A DNA stretch of 64,000 nt, from positions 1,194,790-1,258,789 of the forward strand of contig NZ_NESD01000001.1 in the NCBI RefSeq assembly GCF_003063545.1, in the 5' to 3' direction. The DNA is from Limnohabitans sp. Jir61 (GTDB lineage: Bacteria > Pseudomonadota > Gammaproteobacteria > Burkholderiales > Burkholderiaceae_C). The translations under genes were made by a program, and so were the position numbers. This document shows, in pieces, positions 10,501-25,500 of the stretch (its first letter is position 1; each line of letters begins with the position of its first letter). Under the pieces are notes generated by a model that was not told the origin of the DNA, did not search any database, and saw nothing but the letters and a program-made list of their open reading frames with translations.

Positions 10501-13500
10501 TCATTACATTCACGCCAGTCATTGACGCCATCACATTCACAAGGCCACCTGTACCTGCATTAAGCGTGACTGAATAACCTGAAGCAGCGACTTCTTTTTC
10601 AAATGTGATGTTGGCACCAGCCTGCAAGGCTCCGTTGTTCGTCGTGTCAAATGTGGTGTCGTTCGTCAACTGCACTGCACCGTGGAAAACGATGGAATGA
10701 TCACTGCTGGTGCGCACCAAACCTCCGCCTAATGTGGTCGTGCCAACGCTGTTCACTTCAAAATGCAAGGGGGCTGTGACATCACCAATCGCGCCGGCAA
10801 ACACAGCATTACCTGAATCATTCACTACCAAACGATAAGGGCCGTTGATAGAACTACCAAAATTGATATTCTGCCCCGTGACTGCTGCATCCACTAACAA
10901 AATAATAGGTGCGTTATAGGTTTGTGTGCCGCTGGTGCTCACGCTAATCAACGGCAACGCAGCAGCTTTGAGGCTTAAATCATGCGCACGCAAAACCGAC
11001 ATTTGACCTGCAAAGGTATTACCCGTGTTATTCAACACAATGTCTGCATCTGCTTCGTCCGTTTGTGCAGATAGGCTTGTGGTGCTGCTGGCATTCATTG
11101 ATGTGCCAGCAGCCTGGGTGATCGCGCCGCCTGTGCTGGTGATGCTCAATGCCCCTGTGCTGCTGAAATTACCCAACACCACGCCCGCATTGCTGCTGCC
11201 AATATTGCTAGAGCCTGCCACACTCAAGCTACCCGCACTGCCTTGGGTAAAACCTGCAGTGGTACTGAAGTTACCGCCCACAGTGGTGGCGCCACCTGTT
11301 TGTGTGAAGGTACCCAAATTCACATTTCCAGTGGTTCGCAAGGTGCCATCGCTTTGAATCAGGGTGGCACCTGCCGCACTAAGGCTGGTGAGTTGCACCA
11401 TACCAAGTTCGGGCGTCACACTGGGTACGCTGGTGTAGTTGGTAGCGATGTTGTTGAAATTGACGGTCGTACCTGCGGGGATCACAACCGCAGCCACGTT
11501 TGACAAATCGGGCACTGCGTTGCCAGACCAGTTGATCGGATTGAGCCAATCACCCGAAGTACCGCCTACCCATGTGACCGATGCCAAACGGTTCACCGTC
11601 GCAGAAGTACTACCCATGGCCGCCACGGTGTAGTTGCTTGCGTCAATGCGTCCAACTGCAGGGTCGCTCAAACTCACACCCGTCACGCTGATCGGCTTAG
11701 CGATACCCACGTTCTTGTTGTTGAAATTGGCAGTCCAATTGATGTCCAACTGATCACCTGACACACGATCATCACTCGTCGTGACCGCAGCAACCGTTGT
11801 GCCGTTGTAGTCACGACTCACGCCTGTGTAGGACACAGTCAATGTGCGCGGTGTGATGCTGGCCACACCTGTGGCCTGCGTTGGCAAGATGTAATTGCTA
11901 AGCGTGGTGCCACTATTTTCTACATAGTCAGTGACTGCCAAATTGGCCAAAGCACTGCTGGCTTGCATCACGTTGCGGCTGTTATAGGTACCAGCAGCTT
12001 GTCTGATGCTCGTGCCTTCACTCACACCACCTGTGCTGATGAAACCAGTGAATACATAGTTGCTGTTGTTCAACACCGCATTCGTGTCTCCGTCATACAC
12101 CTTGGTGATGCTGCCAACCAAACCGACACTCAAAGATTTGGGGATCACTTTGGCTGTGGTTGTACCAGTTGCGAGCACGGTGTAGTTGGCTGCATCAATG
12201 CTGCTGACACCCGATGGATCTGTCAGGCTCACGCTTGTCACGTTCACAGTTTTAGTGGTCACGTTGCTACCGTCATAACGAGCAATACCAGCTGTGTATG
12301 CCACGTCTGAATTCACAAACGCCGCAGTGCGATTGATGGTGAACACATCACCACTCACTCGGTTGTCAGTGGTAGTGACCGTGGCTACAGTGCTACCGTC
12401 GTAAATGCGATCGACACCTGTGTAGCTCACACTCAAAGCGCGTGGTGTGATGTTGGCTGTTGTATTGCCTGTAGCCACCACGCTGTAGTTGTTGGCATCG
12501 GTATTGGTCAAGTACACACCACTCACGCTAACGGCTTTACCGTTACCTACGTTCTTGTCTGCAAACGCTGCAGTTGCGTTGATCGTTAACACGTCATTGG
12601 TCACGCGATCATCCGAAGTGTTCACCGTAGCCACTGTGCCACCGTCGTATATGCGGTTGATGCCGGTGTAATACACATTCAGAACCCGTGGTGTGATGTT
12701 GGCAGTTGTTGTGCCTGTCGCTGCAACCGTGTAGTTGGTCGCATCGATGGTATTGACACCTGCTGGATTGCTGAGGCTCACACCCGTGACACTGATGGTT
12801 TTGGTGTTGGCCGCATCTTTATCGGCAAAACTGCTCGTGCGAATGATGTCAAACACATCACCCGTCACACGATCATCGCTGGCAACGACCGTCGCCATCC
12901 TGCCACCGTCGTACACGCGGTTGTTGCCTGTGTATGTCACATTCAATAAGCGCGGCGTGATGGTTGCGGTGGTCGTGTCAGCACTTGGCACGCTGTAGTT
13001 GATGGCATCTGCGCCTGAGAGACTCACGCCTGTCACATTGACGGTCTTGGTCATGACATTGCCACTGCCGTCAAATGCCACGTTTTTATCGGTGAATGCC
13101 GTTGTTCGATTGATGTTAATGGTGTCGCCTACAACACGTGTATCGGTGGTGGTGACGGTTGTTGATGTGTTGCCGTCGTACACCTTGTTGGTACCGAAAT
13201 ACCTGATGGTCAAGGCTTGAGGCGTTACCTCACCATTGGTACCACTACCCGTGCTGCCATTGATCAAGTAGTAGTTGCCGATGTCTGCACCGTCTAAACG
13301 AAGATTCGTTAGGTTGTAGGGTTTGTTAGCGCTGCCCGTGACGTTTTTATCAACATAGCGGCCATCACCTAACACGTCAACCAAATCAGTTGCATACCCA
13401 GTGACTGGAGTAACTAGGCCTACTGGAGAAAGTTGCAAACTGCTCATCACAGTGTTGCCGTCATAAACCTTAGACAAGCCTGCGGCGTTAACTGTCAAAC

Positions 13501-16500
13501 CTTTGGCGTTGACTTGATAGGCACCCACCACATTGATGTGGTTATCAAAGTCATCTGTGCTTCGGCTCACCATCGTGGCACCTAACAGGTAACTACCCAC
13601 TGTCAAATGATGTGCAGAACTCAAATTGCCATTCACTGCACCTAAATTAAATAAACCTGTCGTAGCGCCATTGGCATCTACCACCGTGACCTGTGAGCCG
13701 CTCACACTCACAAAGCCCTGCCCTGTCAAATCAGTAATCGCTAAAGACTGGCCATTCACAGCAGCCTGTGTCATGAACTTGGCGCTGCTCACCACATAAG
13801 TTGGCGTGTCACCATAGGTGGTGGTCACGTTATTTACACGCACCAGCAATTGGCCCACTGGCACGATGGTGTAGTTGCCATTCACAGGTGTGATGGTGTA
13901 GTTATTGGCAGTTACCGTAGAGGGCACCAATGAACCTGCGTAGCTACCAGAAGGGTCAGCAGCGTCTAAACCAGTCAACGCAGTGCGGTCGCGCGAAACA
14001 CTTGGCACAGCCGACAAACCTGCAGTAGCCGCAGTTTGCCCACCGACAAACCCGCTGTAGCGCACACCTGCATAACCAGGCGTGTCAGACTCTGAATAAA
14101 ATTTGGCATCGTCATTGGCAGTGATGGTCAGCAGTGCTGGTGTGATGATGCCACTGCCATTGGTCCACACTAGGCGGTAGTTGCCTGCGCGTGAACCACT
14201 CAAGGCCACTGTGCCCTGTTGCACCAAACGTGTATTGCCAGTTGCTGGCACGTTAGCGCTGTCAAACACAGCAACACCGCTGATGGATAAGCCACCAACA
14301 CGCGCTATGTCGGTAGCCAATACTGCTGCGTTTGCGCTACTCAAACTGCCGTAACCCACATTACCTGTGGGCATGGCAGTGGTCGCGTCATACACCTTCG
14401 ACACGCCAGTGGTGTTACCACTGAGAGCCACATCCAAAGGCGCGATGTTGGCAGTCGCGCTAGTTTGGTTGGTGATGGTGTAGTTGCGTACATCATTACC
14501 CGTGTAGCTGCTACTCAGCGTTACTGTTTTGCCATTAGACACATTTTCGTCGCTGAACAAACCCGTTGCAGCCACTGTCACATCATCACCAGAGACCAAG
14601 CCTGTTTTATTGGCAGTCAAGACATTCTGCAACGTGGCGCTTCTATCTCCGTCATAAGTTTTAGACAAAGCAGTGATGCCGCTGATGACCAAGTCCTTCG
14701 GCGTGATATTTGCGGCGCTGCTTGTTTGGTCAGTGATGGCGTAGTTATTGAGATCATTACCCGTGTAGGTATTGGTTAGCGTCACGCCTTTGGCAGTGCC
14801 GACGTACTTATCAGCGAAAGTACCAACGCTCGTCAAAACACTCAAACCATCGCCAACCAGCTTGCCTGTGAACGCTACCGTGCTGGTGTTCACAGTAGCA
14901 GCAGTGCTGCCGTCATACACACGGCTATTGGCTTGAAGACCAGAAACTGTCACAGCTTTTTGTGTGATCTTGGCACTTGCTGTTGCTTGGCTGATGATGG
15001 TGTAGTTGGCCACATCAGCCCCACCATAGCTGCTGACCAAGTTGACAGTTTTTAAAGCTGCGGCATTGTTGACCCAATTGACATTTTTAGTATCAAAGGT
15101 ACCCGTGGCAGACAACGTGAGTACATCACCCGACACCATGCCATTGAACCTTGCGTTGTTCAAATCTAGTGTTGCAAGGGTATTACCGTCGTAAACCTTA
15201 TCGTTCGCGGCAATACGATCAACATTGATGCTGAGAGGCGTGATGTTTGCCGTGGTCGAAGGATTTGCAACGATCGCGTAGTTATTAGCAGCACTACCCG
15301 TCAATCCCAGACTAGAAGCCAACACCGTCACGGCTTTGCCATTGGCCACTTGCTTGGTGGCAAACGAGGCACTAGCCACTGCAGGTGTAACCAAGGTCAC
15401 TACATCACCACTCACCACACCTGTTAATGAGCCATAAGTTTGAATCGTGGCTGTTAAACCACCGTCGTAGACCTTGTTGTTAGCAACCAAGCCTGTCAAC
15501 GTCAACGATTTGGGTGTGATGTGTGCTGTAGCACTGGTTTGAGGCGTGATGGCGTAATTCCCCACATCACCGCCCGCATAATTAAATGCACTCAAGGCCA
15601 CCGAGTTGGCTTGCAGCACATTGGCATTGTTGAATGTGCCAGTGGCTGCTGTAACGGCAAACGCATCCCCGGTCACCAAACCTGTGTAAATTGCATTGCC
15701 AAAGTTCAAGCCCGTGTTGGTGGTGTTGCCGTCATACACCTTGTCGTTGGCGGTGATGCCTGAGATCGTCAGTGCTTTTTGTGTGATGGTGCCGTTCGTA
15801 CCGTTGAGCATATTGCCGCTACTGGCTGTGCTCAAAACATAATTGATTGCATCTGTGCCCGTCAGGTTTAAACCTGTCAGTGTGTAGGTCTTGTTTGCAT
15901 TGCCTACAGTTTTGCCGTTGGTGTAGCTGCCAGCACCGTTGAGGCTCACCACATCACCTGCCATCAAACCGGTAGGTGTGTACGAGAAGGCTGCAATATT
16001 GGTAGTGCCGTCATACACACGGTTAATGATGGGCGCTGGTGTGATGGTTTTAGCAGTCACGGTTTGACTACCCAACACGGTGATGGTGTTGTTGAAGTTC
16101 ACAGCGTTCACGGTACTGATGCTGGTGCCACTGATTTGGTAGCTGCCCACATTCAAATACCCCGAGGTGGCGTAAATACCACCCGTCGGTGTAATGGTGA
16201 AAGTGGCCGATGCGTTGCCTGTGTCCGTCACAGTCACGACACCCAAGGCTGACACAGAAGCCCGGCTGATCAAATCCACGATGCCGCCACTACCAGGCAC
16301 GCCTGCCACCACTGGCAACATGTACTTGGCTTCACTCACGGTGTATGTGGGTGCGCTGCCGTACGTACGGTCAGGTGTGCTGACGCGCACCAAAAGCTGA
16401 TTGGCGCCTACGATGGTGTACTTGCCATTCACATAAGTGAAGTCGTAGTTGATAGCAGCAGCCCCGGTCGCACGCATGACGCCTGTATAAACACCCGCCA

Positions 16501-19500
16501 CGTTGTCTGCACCACTGTTGAAGCGTGACACGGTAGGTGCCGTGGTCAAACTTGCCGCTGTGTCATTGCCTGCAAAGCCTGCGTAACTGATGCCGTTATA
16601 GGTGGCTACATCACTTTGGCCTGCAAACTTGGCGTCGTCGTTTGCAGTGATGGTCAACATCTTTTTGGTGATGCTGCCCAACAATCCTGTAGGTGCTGTC
16701 AGCGTGTAGTCGCTGGCAGCGCTGTTGTTGGTGCTGCTGGTAATTACAAATCTGCTGGTCGCTGTGACAGCCTTAGCTGTGCCAACCGTGGCGTTGTTAA
16801 ACACACCTGTTTGTGTGAGTGAGAGCACGTCACCACTGACCACACCATTTAAGCTGCCGCCGCTCAAGGTGGCAGCAGTGCCTGCGTCGTACACCTTGGC
16901 GTCGACCACGGTGTTATCTACAGTCAAAACCTTAGCAGTGATCGTGACCGGTGCATTCGTGGCATTCAATGTGGGCGCAGCATAGTTACTGGCCAACCCA
17001 CCCGTACCATCGGCCAAGGTGATGCTGCTGATGTATTTGCTGAATGTGCCAGCGTGTGCATCATTTGCCGCAGCGCTGCTGATGCTCAGGCCCTCGCCCG
17101 CAACGCCTGTACCAATCGTCACCTGCCCTGCTGTAAGTGCTGCAGTGCCATCGTATGTTTTAGAAGCCGACAGCGTGACTGCCTTAGGTGTGATGTGCGC
17201 TGTAGCTGGTGACTGCACGATGAGTGTGTAGTTGGCAGCTTGTGCACCAGTCAGACTTAAACCCGAGAAGGTCACGCTGTTGGCCTCGGCCACATTCTTG
17301 CTATTGAACGTGCCCACAATGGTAGGTGTGGGTGGGCCTGTGATGCTGATAGCGTCACCTGCATACCACTTGCCATCGTTTGCACTGCCCGCCCCTGCTG
17401 CCACGCTGCCAGTAAATACAGGTGTGCCCACCACTGTGGCGGTGGTGTTGCCGTCGTACACCTTGTCATTCGCGCTCAAGCCTGTCATGGTGATGGACTT
17501 GGGGGTGATGTTGGCGATCAGCCCTGTAGGCTGTGTGAGGCTGTAGTTGCTGGCCTGTGGGCCGCTGAGCGAGTCAGCCGCTGTCACACTGATGCCATTG
17601 GCGACATTCTTGCTGGTGAAGCTACCGGCTTGCACCAAGCTCACCGTGTCACCGTTAATCACACCGCCTACGGCAAACGTGCCACCGCTCAGCGTGGCCA
17701 CCAAGCCACCGTCGTACACCTTGCTGGCCGCGGTGGTGCCTGTGACCGTCAACGCTTTGGGCGTGACCGTTACCGTACCAGGTGTGTTGTAAGTCACGGT
17801 GTAGCCCGTGCGTGCTGTACCTGGTGCGACAGTGATGGCATATGGCCCACCATTCACACTGGCTGTGCTGGCAAAACCGCTAGACGCAGCCGTAGGCAAT
17901 GCGCTGAACACATCAGTCAAGGTAGGCAGTGTGAACACACTGCCACCGCTTGCACTGCTGCTGAGGCTCAACACATCGGCAGAGGTGAGCGTGTTGCCAT
18001 ACACCTTGGTACCACTGGCGGCCACTGCCACCGTGGGCGTGGTGGAAAACACATAGCGCTTACCCGTCACCGCCACAGCGGATGGCGCTTGCGACGCATA
18101 GGTTTGGCCCCACACCGGTGCGTTGGCGCTGTTCAAACCACCGTCGGTCACCAGCGCGGTAGGCGATGTGAGGTACACCAACCAACGGCCACTGGTACCC
18201 GTGGTGGTGAGCGCAGAAGCCCCTGCACTGTTGATGAAGTTGCCACCGGCGGCCAAAGCGATGTAGTCATCGGTTTGTGTATCGGTGATGGTGGCACCTG
18301 AGTTGAGAGTGAGGTTGCCGCCCGTCAGCAGTGTGACGTTGTCCACAAACGTGTTAGTTCCGCCTACGGTGATGGCGCCTGCGTCAGACGCGCCCAACAC
18401 GATGGAACTGAAGCCGTCTTTGAACACCGATGTACCACTGAACAAACTGTTGGCCAAGCTCAAAGTACCTGAGCCTGAGCCCACACCGATCGTGGCACCT
18501 GTGGTGGCGGGCTTGAGCACCAAGCTGCCTGTGCCGTACACACTGGTAGTTCCCAATGCAAACGACAAGCTATCGGCACTCAGGGTAATCGTGCCTGAGG
18601 TGAGCGTACTGCCGTTCTTACCAAGGGTGATGCTGCCGTTGTTATTCAAAATACCCGTGGCTGCGCTTGCACCCATGCCAGTGAGGTTGATGGCCCCAGT
18701 GGTTGAATACACATTCAATCCACCACCATCCAAAGCAATGCCGGCTTTGAGGCGCGATGTGCCTGTGCCAGCTGTACCGATGAGGTTGATGGCCCCGTTG
18801 GCCGTGCTAATGGTATTGGCCGTGCCATTGGTGTAGAAGTTGATACCGACTGAATGCGTGTCGATGTCATAGTTCACGCCCCCTACACCGTTGACAGTGA
18901 TAGCACCGTCACCGTTGGTTGTGAGCGTGGTGCCACCGTTGTAGCCCACCATGTCAACGCCAATCGCATAGAAATTGGGCACGCCGTTGTTCCAGTCTGC
19001 ACCTTGCCAGCCTTTACCTTTGATAGAAATATTGCCGCCCGAGGTGGTGCCTCCAGCATTCAAAGTCACCGCATTCAAAAACACACCTTTGTATTTGGTG
19101 CCATCGACAAGACCTGTGACGTTTGAAGTGGGGGTGCCCACCGCATAGTCAGTGCCGTTGATACCACCACCCATCGTGATGTTGCCGCCGCCACTCAGCA
19201 CGGTCATGCGGTCCAGGTCAATCGAGCCACCCGCGCCTGTGACGTTAGAGTTAAACAAGATGGGGCCACCCGCCGTTTGCACCGTCAGGCCTGTGGCCGT
19301 GGTGTTGATGTTGGTGGTGGCGTACAGCGAAATGCGGCTGTTAAGCCCTGTGCTGCTCAAGCCTGCGCCCAAGTAAATATTGCCTGCATACACATTGATA
19401 GGTCCAGCAATGCTGGTGTTGCTACCAATCGTCACCGTGTCAGTGTGTGCAGTGGTACCCGTGTCTTTACCAATCGTTAAGCCACTCACATCTGAACTCA

Positions 19501-22500
19501 GACTAAAACCCGTGATAGGCCATGACAACGCGCTGCTGAAAGAAGTTGAGCTCGGTTGCAAAGTCACTGTGCCGATGGTGCTCGTGTTAACGCCGGTGCT
19601 TGGCAAAAGCTTGTCGCCTATCAGCGTGATGTTGGCGGTGGACGTCGTCACCAAACTACCAGCGCACGTCGCCACAGCGCACCGGCCTATGGGGGTGACT
19701 GCTAATGTGTAGCCACCTCCTACGTAGGTGGCAAATGAAATACCTGTCGTGCCACCATCAAAAACAATCGGGCCACTAGCGGACAAGAAACCCGTGCCGT
19801 TGGTGCTGATACCCTCAAACGTTCCTCCAATGCCGGTGATGCTTATGCCCCCTGCACCGGTGGCTTGAATGAGGCTTCGACCTTGCGTTGTGGTGTTGTT
19901 ATAAAAACCAAAAAACACGCCTAATCCAGTGCCTTGACCATAGAAGCTAATGGCAGGTGTACTGGCACTGCCGCCACCTGCAACGACAGAAATGGGTGAG
20001 GCCTCGGGTAGGTCAAAACCGTAACCATTAGTCGAAATAGCAGACAAGCTGATAGTGCCAGCACCCGCATTGAGCTGCATGCCTGTGCCCCAGAAAGCAG
20101 TGGAGCCAGTCGATTTGCCGCGCATCAAGATATTGCCGCCACCCGAATAGATAGAGGCTGTGTTCAAGTCGATGCCACGCGTACTAGACGAAATCGCATA
20201 GCCATCGGGTATGCCGTCGTTCGCTACACCACCGTTGGTGCCGTCATCAGGGCCACCTGCCAAAGTGATGTTCCCGCCACCAGTCAACGTGGTGCTGGCA
20301 GCACTGACACCACCACGGCCCGTATTGGTGCGAGAGTCAATCACGGCTGTGGTGCCCACAGAGATGTAGCCATTACCACCCGAAGCGCTATTGGCCCAGT
20401 AGGTGATGTCGCCGCCATTGGTTTTCACTGTCGTGTTGGCAGCTTGACTGATAGAGCCCGAGGCTTTGACCAATATTCCTGAACCTGACCCAGTAGATGT
20501 TATCGACTGGTTGATGGCGATGTCACCACCGTACAGTTTGATCGGGCCTGCTGCCGTGATGGCACTAGCCAAAGTGATGTTGGCCGTGTTGGTGGTTTTG
20601 CCAATCCGAACACTTGAAGAACCACCTGAAATGGCCAAAGATGAAGCATCTAAAGCATCTGTAAATATGGTGCCAACTGATTCAACGACCACATTGCCCG
20701 AAGTAACCGCATTTATTCTGTTGACACCTTCAGCCACAAAGCCAACTTTGTCAGACTGAATCGTGATGTTTGAGGAACTGGCGGTTGACGTGCCAGACAG
20801 CACGGTCGTTCCATCGCTTCCGTAGTAATGCGGCCCAGTGCTGTTGGCTCTCAAGTACATGCCGTAGTAAGAGCCCGTTGTGCCTGCAGGCTGAATGTCT
20901 TTCAAGGTAATAGCACCGCTGGCAGAAAGAATGCTGAGAGCTGAGGTTTGTGCCACGATGCCGCGTGAGTTGCCATTGAGTTTGCCCGCAGTACCGGTCA
21001 GTGTGATCGCGCCGTTTTCTGTCTGAATCAGACCAGTACCGGCTGTGGCCGTATTTAAACCAATGGCCCAGACGTCTGTACCAGCGCCATTGCCGTTGTT
21101 AGAACCATCACTTGTGATCGTGATAGTGCCAGCACCTCTGGTTTTGATGCTCGCGTTATCGAGCTCAACAAGCCTGTCATAGCCACCCGAAGTGCCCGTG
21201 GTGGCATAGCTGGCAGTCATAGACACATTGCCACCTGCAGCATTGAGGGTGGCTTTGTTTGCGGATGTACCCGAGAGATAAATGCCGAAATCTTGTACAG
21301 AGGTCCAAGGGCTGTTGGTCAATGCGTAGGAGATGTTTGCGCCGTTTGTGTTGACGTCAACCCCAGCCGCCTGAACGATTTGCGTGCCTTGCAGCAAGAT
21401 GCCACTACCCGTGGTGGCGCCAGTTGTTACGTCAGCATTAAGCGTAATTTTTCCGCCATAGATCGAAATAGGACCCGCGATGTCGACAGCACGATCAACA
21501 GTGATGGCTGCTGTATTGAGGGTTTTACCAATAGTCAAACCAGTCACACCAGAACTCAATGTGAAGGTAGATGACAAAGTTTGCGCAGTAGCAAAGCTAT
21601 TACTAGCATCCAACGAATAAATGCCCACCGTACCTGTGGTGTTCACGGCTGTGGTGCCATAGCCAATTCGGTCTGCCTTGAGCGTGATCGCGCTGCTGGA
21701 CGTCAGCACATTGCTACCCGCCTTGAAACCCAACGTGACGTTACCGAAATTGATACCCACATTAGCGGTGTCGTTGGTGCCAACAATATTGATGGGACCC
21801 GACTTGGCCAAGATGCTGCCACCCAAGGTTGTCGCCACATCAACACCGGTTGCTGTACCAGATGAGCCCGAAATGCTGATGCCACCACCAGTGCCCGTGG
21901 CTTCCATGCTGCCGGAGAAGTTGATACCCAAGCTGCTGTTGGTGCCATTCACCCCAGAGGCATCACCCACGATGGAGATAGCTTCTGCCGTGGTGTTTGC
22001 TGAGCGCAGGGTAAAACCCGAACCGTAATTAGAAACGGCTTGTGCGTTGATACCTCCTGAGCCCGTAGCTTTACCCGCGATAGAAATTTTTCCTGTCCCA
22101 GAATCGACGATGACGCCACCACCCATGACACCAAACGATATGACAGAGGTTGCCCCCCCCCAGTTTTGACCTCGCAATGTGATGTCACCACCGCCAGAAG
22201 ACAGAGTGGTGCCCGACTGCAAGTTCACACCTGAGATGTAGAGGTCATAAGTGGGCTCTGTCACCGTATCTTTTGTGGCTTCGCCGATGGCATAGCCTGT
22301 GGTGATGTCCGTGCCGCCACCCAGTTTGATGGCACCGCCGCCGGTGGTGATCGACGAGTTTGTCAGCATCTGGGTATAACCCGTGCCGTTGCCATCGCTA
22401 TCAGCCCAAAACGTCACAGCACCACCATTGGTGGTGATGCTCTTGCCACTGGCCAACGAAATATTGCCCCGCCCTTTCAACATCACCGCACTGGCCGTGG

Positions 22501-25500
22501 CGGCAGTGGATGTGTTGAGGTTTTGGTTAACTGTGATGGCCCCGCCATAAATACTGATGGGGCCTGCAATGCCAATGGCTGTGTTGAGTGTGATGTTGGC
22601 TGTGTTGGTGCTGCTTCCCAACGTCAAACTAGTGATGGAGTTGGTGTACGAGTAATTCGCCGTATAAGCACTGCTAAAAGTACTGCTCGCTAATGGCTGC
22701 ACCACCACAGGGCCCATCACGTCAAAACCGCTGGTGCTGGTTGGGGTGTTATTGGTGAAAGTGACGCCCGTGCTGAGGGATTTGGTAAGGCCCGTGTAAC
22801 TGGCTACACCGGTTACCGTGAGGAACCCAGCGCCACTGTTCGTCAAACTGCTACCAGCACCAGAGATGTTGCCAGTGAGGGTGTAAGCGTTGCTGGTGTT
22901 GAGGTTGAGGTTGCTCAAACCCGAGGTGTTAGAGCTGAACGCCAAAGTGCCAGCACCGGAGACCACCTTAAGCGTGGTGCCTGCTGTGCGGGTGGCGTTG
23001 GCAAGTGCATGGCGAATGATGACCACACCATTAGCAGCTTGTGCATTTCCATAACCTGCCGCGCCACCACCATATCCATATTGCCCTGCAGACACTGATG
23101 TGTTGTATGTCGCACCTACGCCATAAGTCACATTCGAGCCAGAAATACTCGAGGAGACGCCTGCCCCACCTAAATAACTGTTGGCATCACCCCCAGCGCC
23201 ACCGCCGCCGCCGCCAACGTTGATGATGCCGCCACTTGCACCACCAGAGCCACCAGTTCTTACCGTACCTGTGCCACCTGACTGGCCGTTGCCTGTATTA
23301 GAGCCCGCACCGCCACCGCCGCCACCTGCGGCATATGCCGCACCGCCCGTACCTACGTTGCCACGGTCAGCGTTGTAGTTACCACCATAACCGCCACCGC
23401 CAACCAAAATTGAACCAAAGCTTGAGTCTGCGCCTTGAACATGCGATCCACCGCCTGCTCCGACTGTCAGGTTGGTGAATGGGCCGCTTATGGAAGTAGT
23501 GCCAGTGGCCACACCGCCGCCGCCGCCATCACCACCCGTATAGTAGCCAGGCCAACTGCCACCCCCACCACCGCCACCGCCAACAACTAAGTAATCAACA
23601 GATGACACACCATACGGCGTGTAGTATGTGTCAGCACCTGTGGTGGTGAATTGATAGAGTAAATAATTTGAGCCACTGATGCCACTCACACTCAAATTGC
23701 TGCCCGTGGCCGACTTACTCTTATTTAAGCTCAAGGTCGCATAGTCAGCCAGTGTGCCGATGTACCCTGAGACAGTACCGCCGGTCAACGTGATGTTGCC
23801 CCCACCAGAGTCAAAAGTCAGCGGAGTTGCGACTGGATCGGAACTTAGGTTGGCCACCTGAACATTGCCTGTCACGCTGATGGCGTTCGCCACTGTCGTC
23901 ACGTTGCCAGCCAAATAAATTGTGCCAGCGCTCAGAGTCACACCACCAGCAGCACTGATGGTTGATCCCACACCTGTGGCGTAGTTCGTGCCCATGACAA
24001 AACTATATGCAGCACCAGCCGTACCGCTGAAAGAACCAGTTGTGGACACATTCCCTGCAACCACTACATCGCCTGAGCCTTGCAAGAGCAAATTACTACC
24101 ACTTCTAGATATCAAATCGCCACCGACATACAAGCTACCGCCATAAACGCTGATGGGGCCGGCAACACTCAATGAATAGGGCAATGCAATATTGGCTGTA
24201 TTACCCGACTTGCCCAAAGTTAGGCCAGTCAAAGTGCTGGGTAAAGCGTAACTAGGATTAAACGCGGTGGTGAAGCTGGTTGTGGGCTCAATTGTCAATG
24301 CGCCCGTGCCACTGATGCTGCTGGTGCTGGGCAAGACATTATTGGTAAAGGTCAAGCTACTGGGGGTTGCTGTAGATGACAAGCTGGTAGCCCCCGCATA
24401 GGTTGCACCACCTGTTAACGCAAGGCTTCCCGACTCCACCTTCAACGCACCAGAACCGCTGAACAAACCTGAATAGCTCAACGCACCGCTGCGATTAAAT
24501 ATGAGCGTGCCATTGTTAATTACTGCAGCCGTTGTAGCGCCTAGCGAACCAGCAGCGCCTGAGCCGACTTGTAAAGTGCCAGCACTGAGCGTGGTGCTAC
24601 CTGCATAAGAGTTATTGGCTGTGAAGGTGAACTTGCCGCCAGCTGAAGGGTTAAGAACAAATGATCCCGTGCCGCCAATGACACCGCTGAATGTGGCGGC
24701 CAATGGATTGAGTGTGAGTGTGTTGGCGCCTGTTGTGGTGAACGTATGCAGGGTGTAGCCGACCGCCAAGCCTGTGCCTGCGGTTTCTGTTCCACCCGTG
24801 GCCGCATCTCCGCCCATGTAGCGAACAACCACAAGGCCCGAGCCACCTGCAGCACCGGGTGTTCGATAGCCAGTGCCATCACCTGCACTTGATGGTAAGT
24901 AACTGGCCGTGCCCGCACCGCCACCGCCACCCGTATTGGCTCTGCCCGCCGCAGCCCAAGCCGTGGGTACATCGTTAGCTATGGTTGTGCCTGCACCGCC
25001 ACCGCCAGCGCCACCAGCGCCACCAGTAAATACGCCTGAGTTGGTGAACGTCACGCCGCCGCCGCCGCCGCCGCCGTAATTGGTTAAAGTGCCTGTGATG
25101 TTAGAAGTTGGGCCAGTGCCACCACTTAAACCTGTGTTGCCTGCAGTGCCAGCGCCACCTGCACCGCCGTTGCTAGTGGACTGATTGCCAGAGCCGCCAG
25201 CCCCACCTGGTCCATTTGGATAGACAGTGCCGCCCGAACCACCCGTGGCGATATCGGTTGTAGAACCGAAATTCAGCCTTGAGTCACCTCCTGCAGTAGC
25301 ACCAGCACCTGCCCATGCCCCAGCAGTGCCACCGCCGCCCACTGTGGCGGTCAGAGCCAAAGCCGCGCCAATGTCGATGCCTGTTTTACTTACGATGGCA
25401 CCACCTCCACCGCCACCACCCCCATCACTGCCACCACCGCCACCGCCGCCGACCACGAGGTAGTCAATCTTGTTGTCATACGCAACAGTCACCGCGCCAT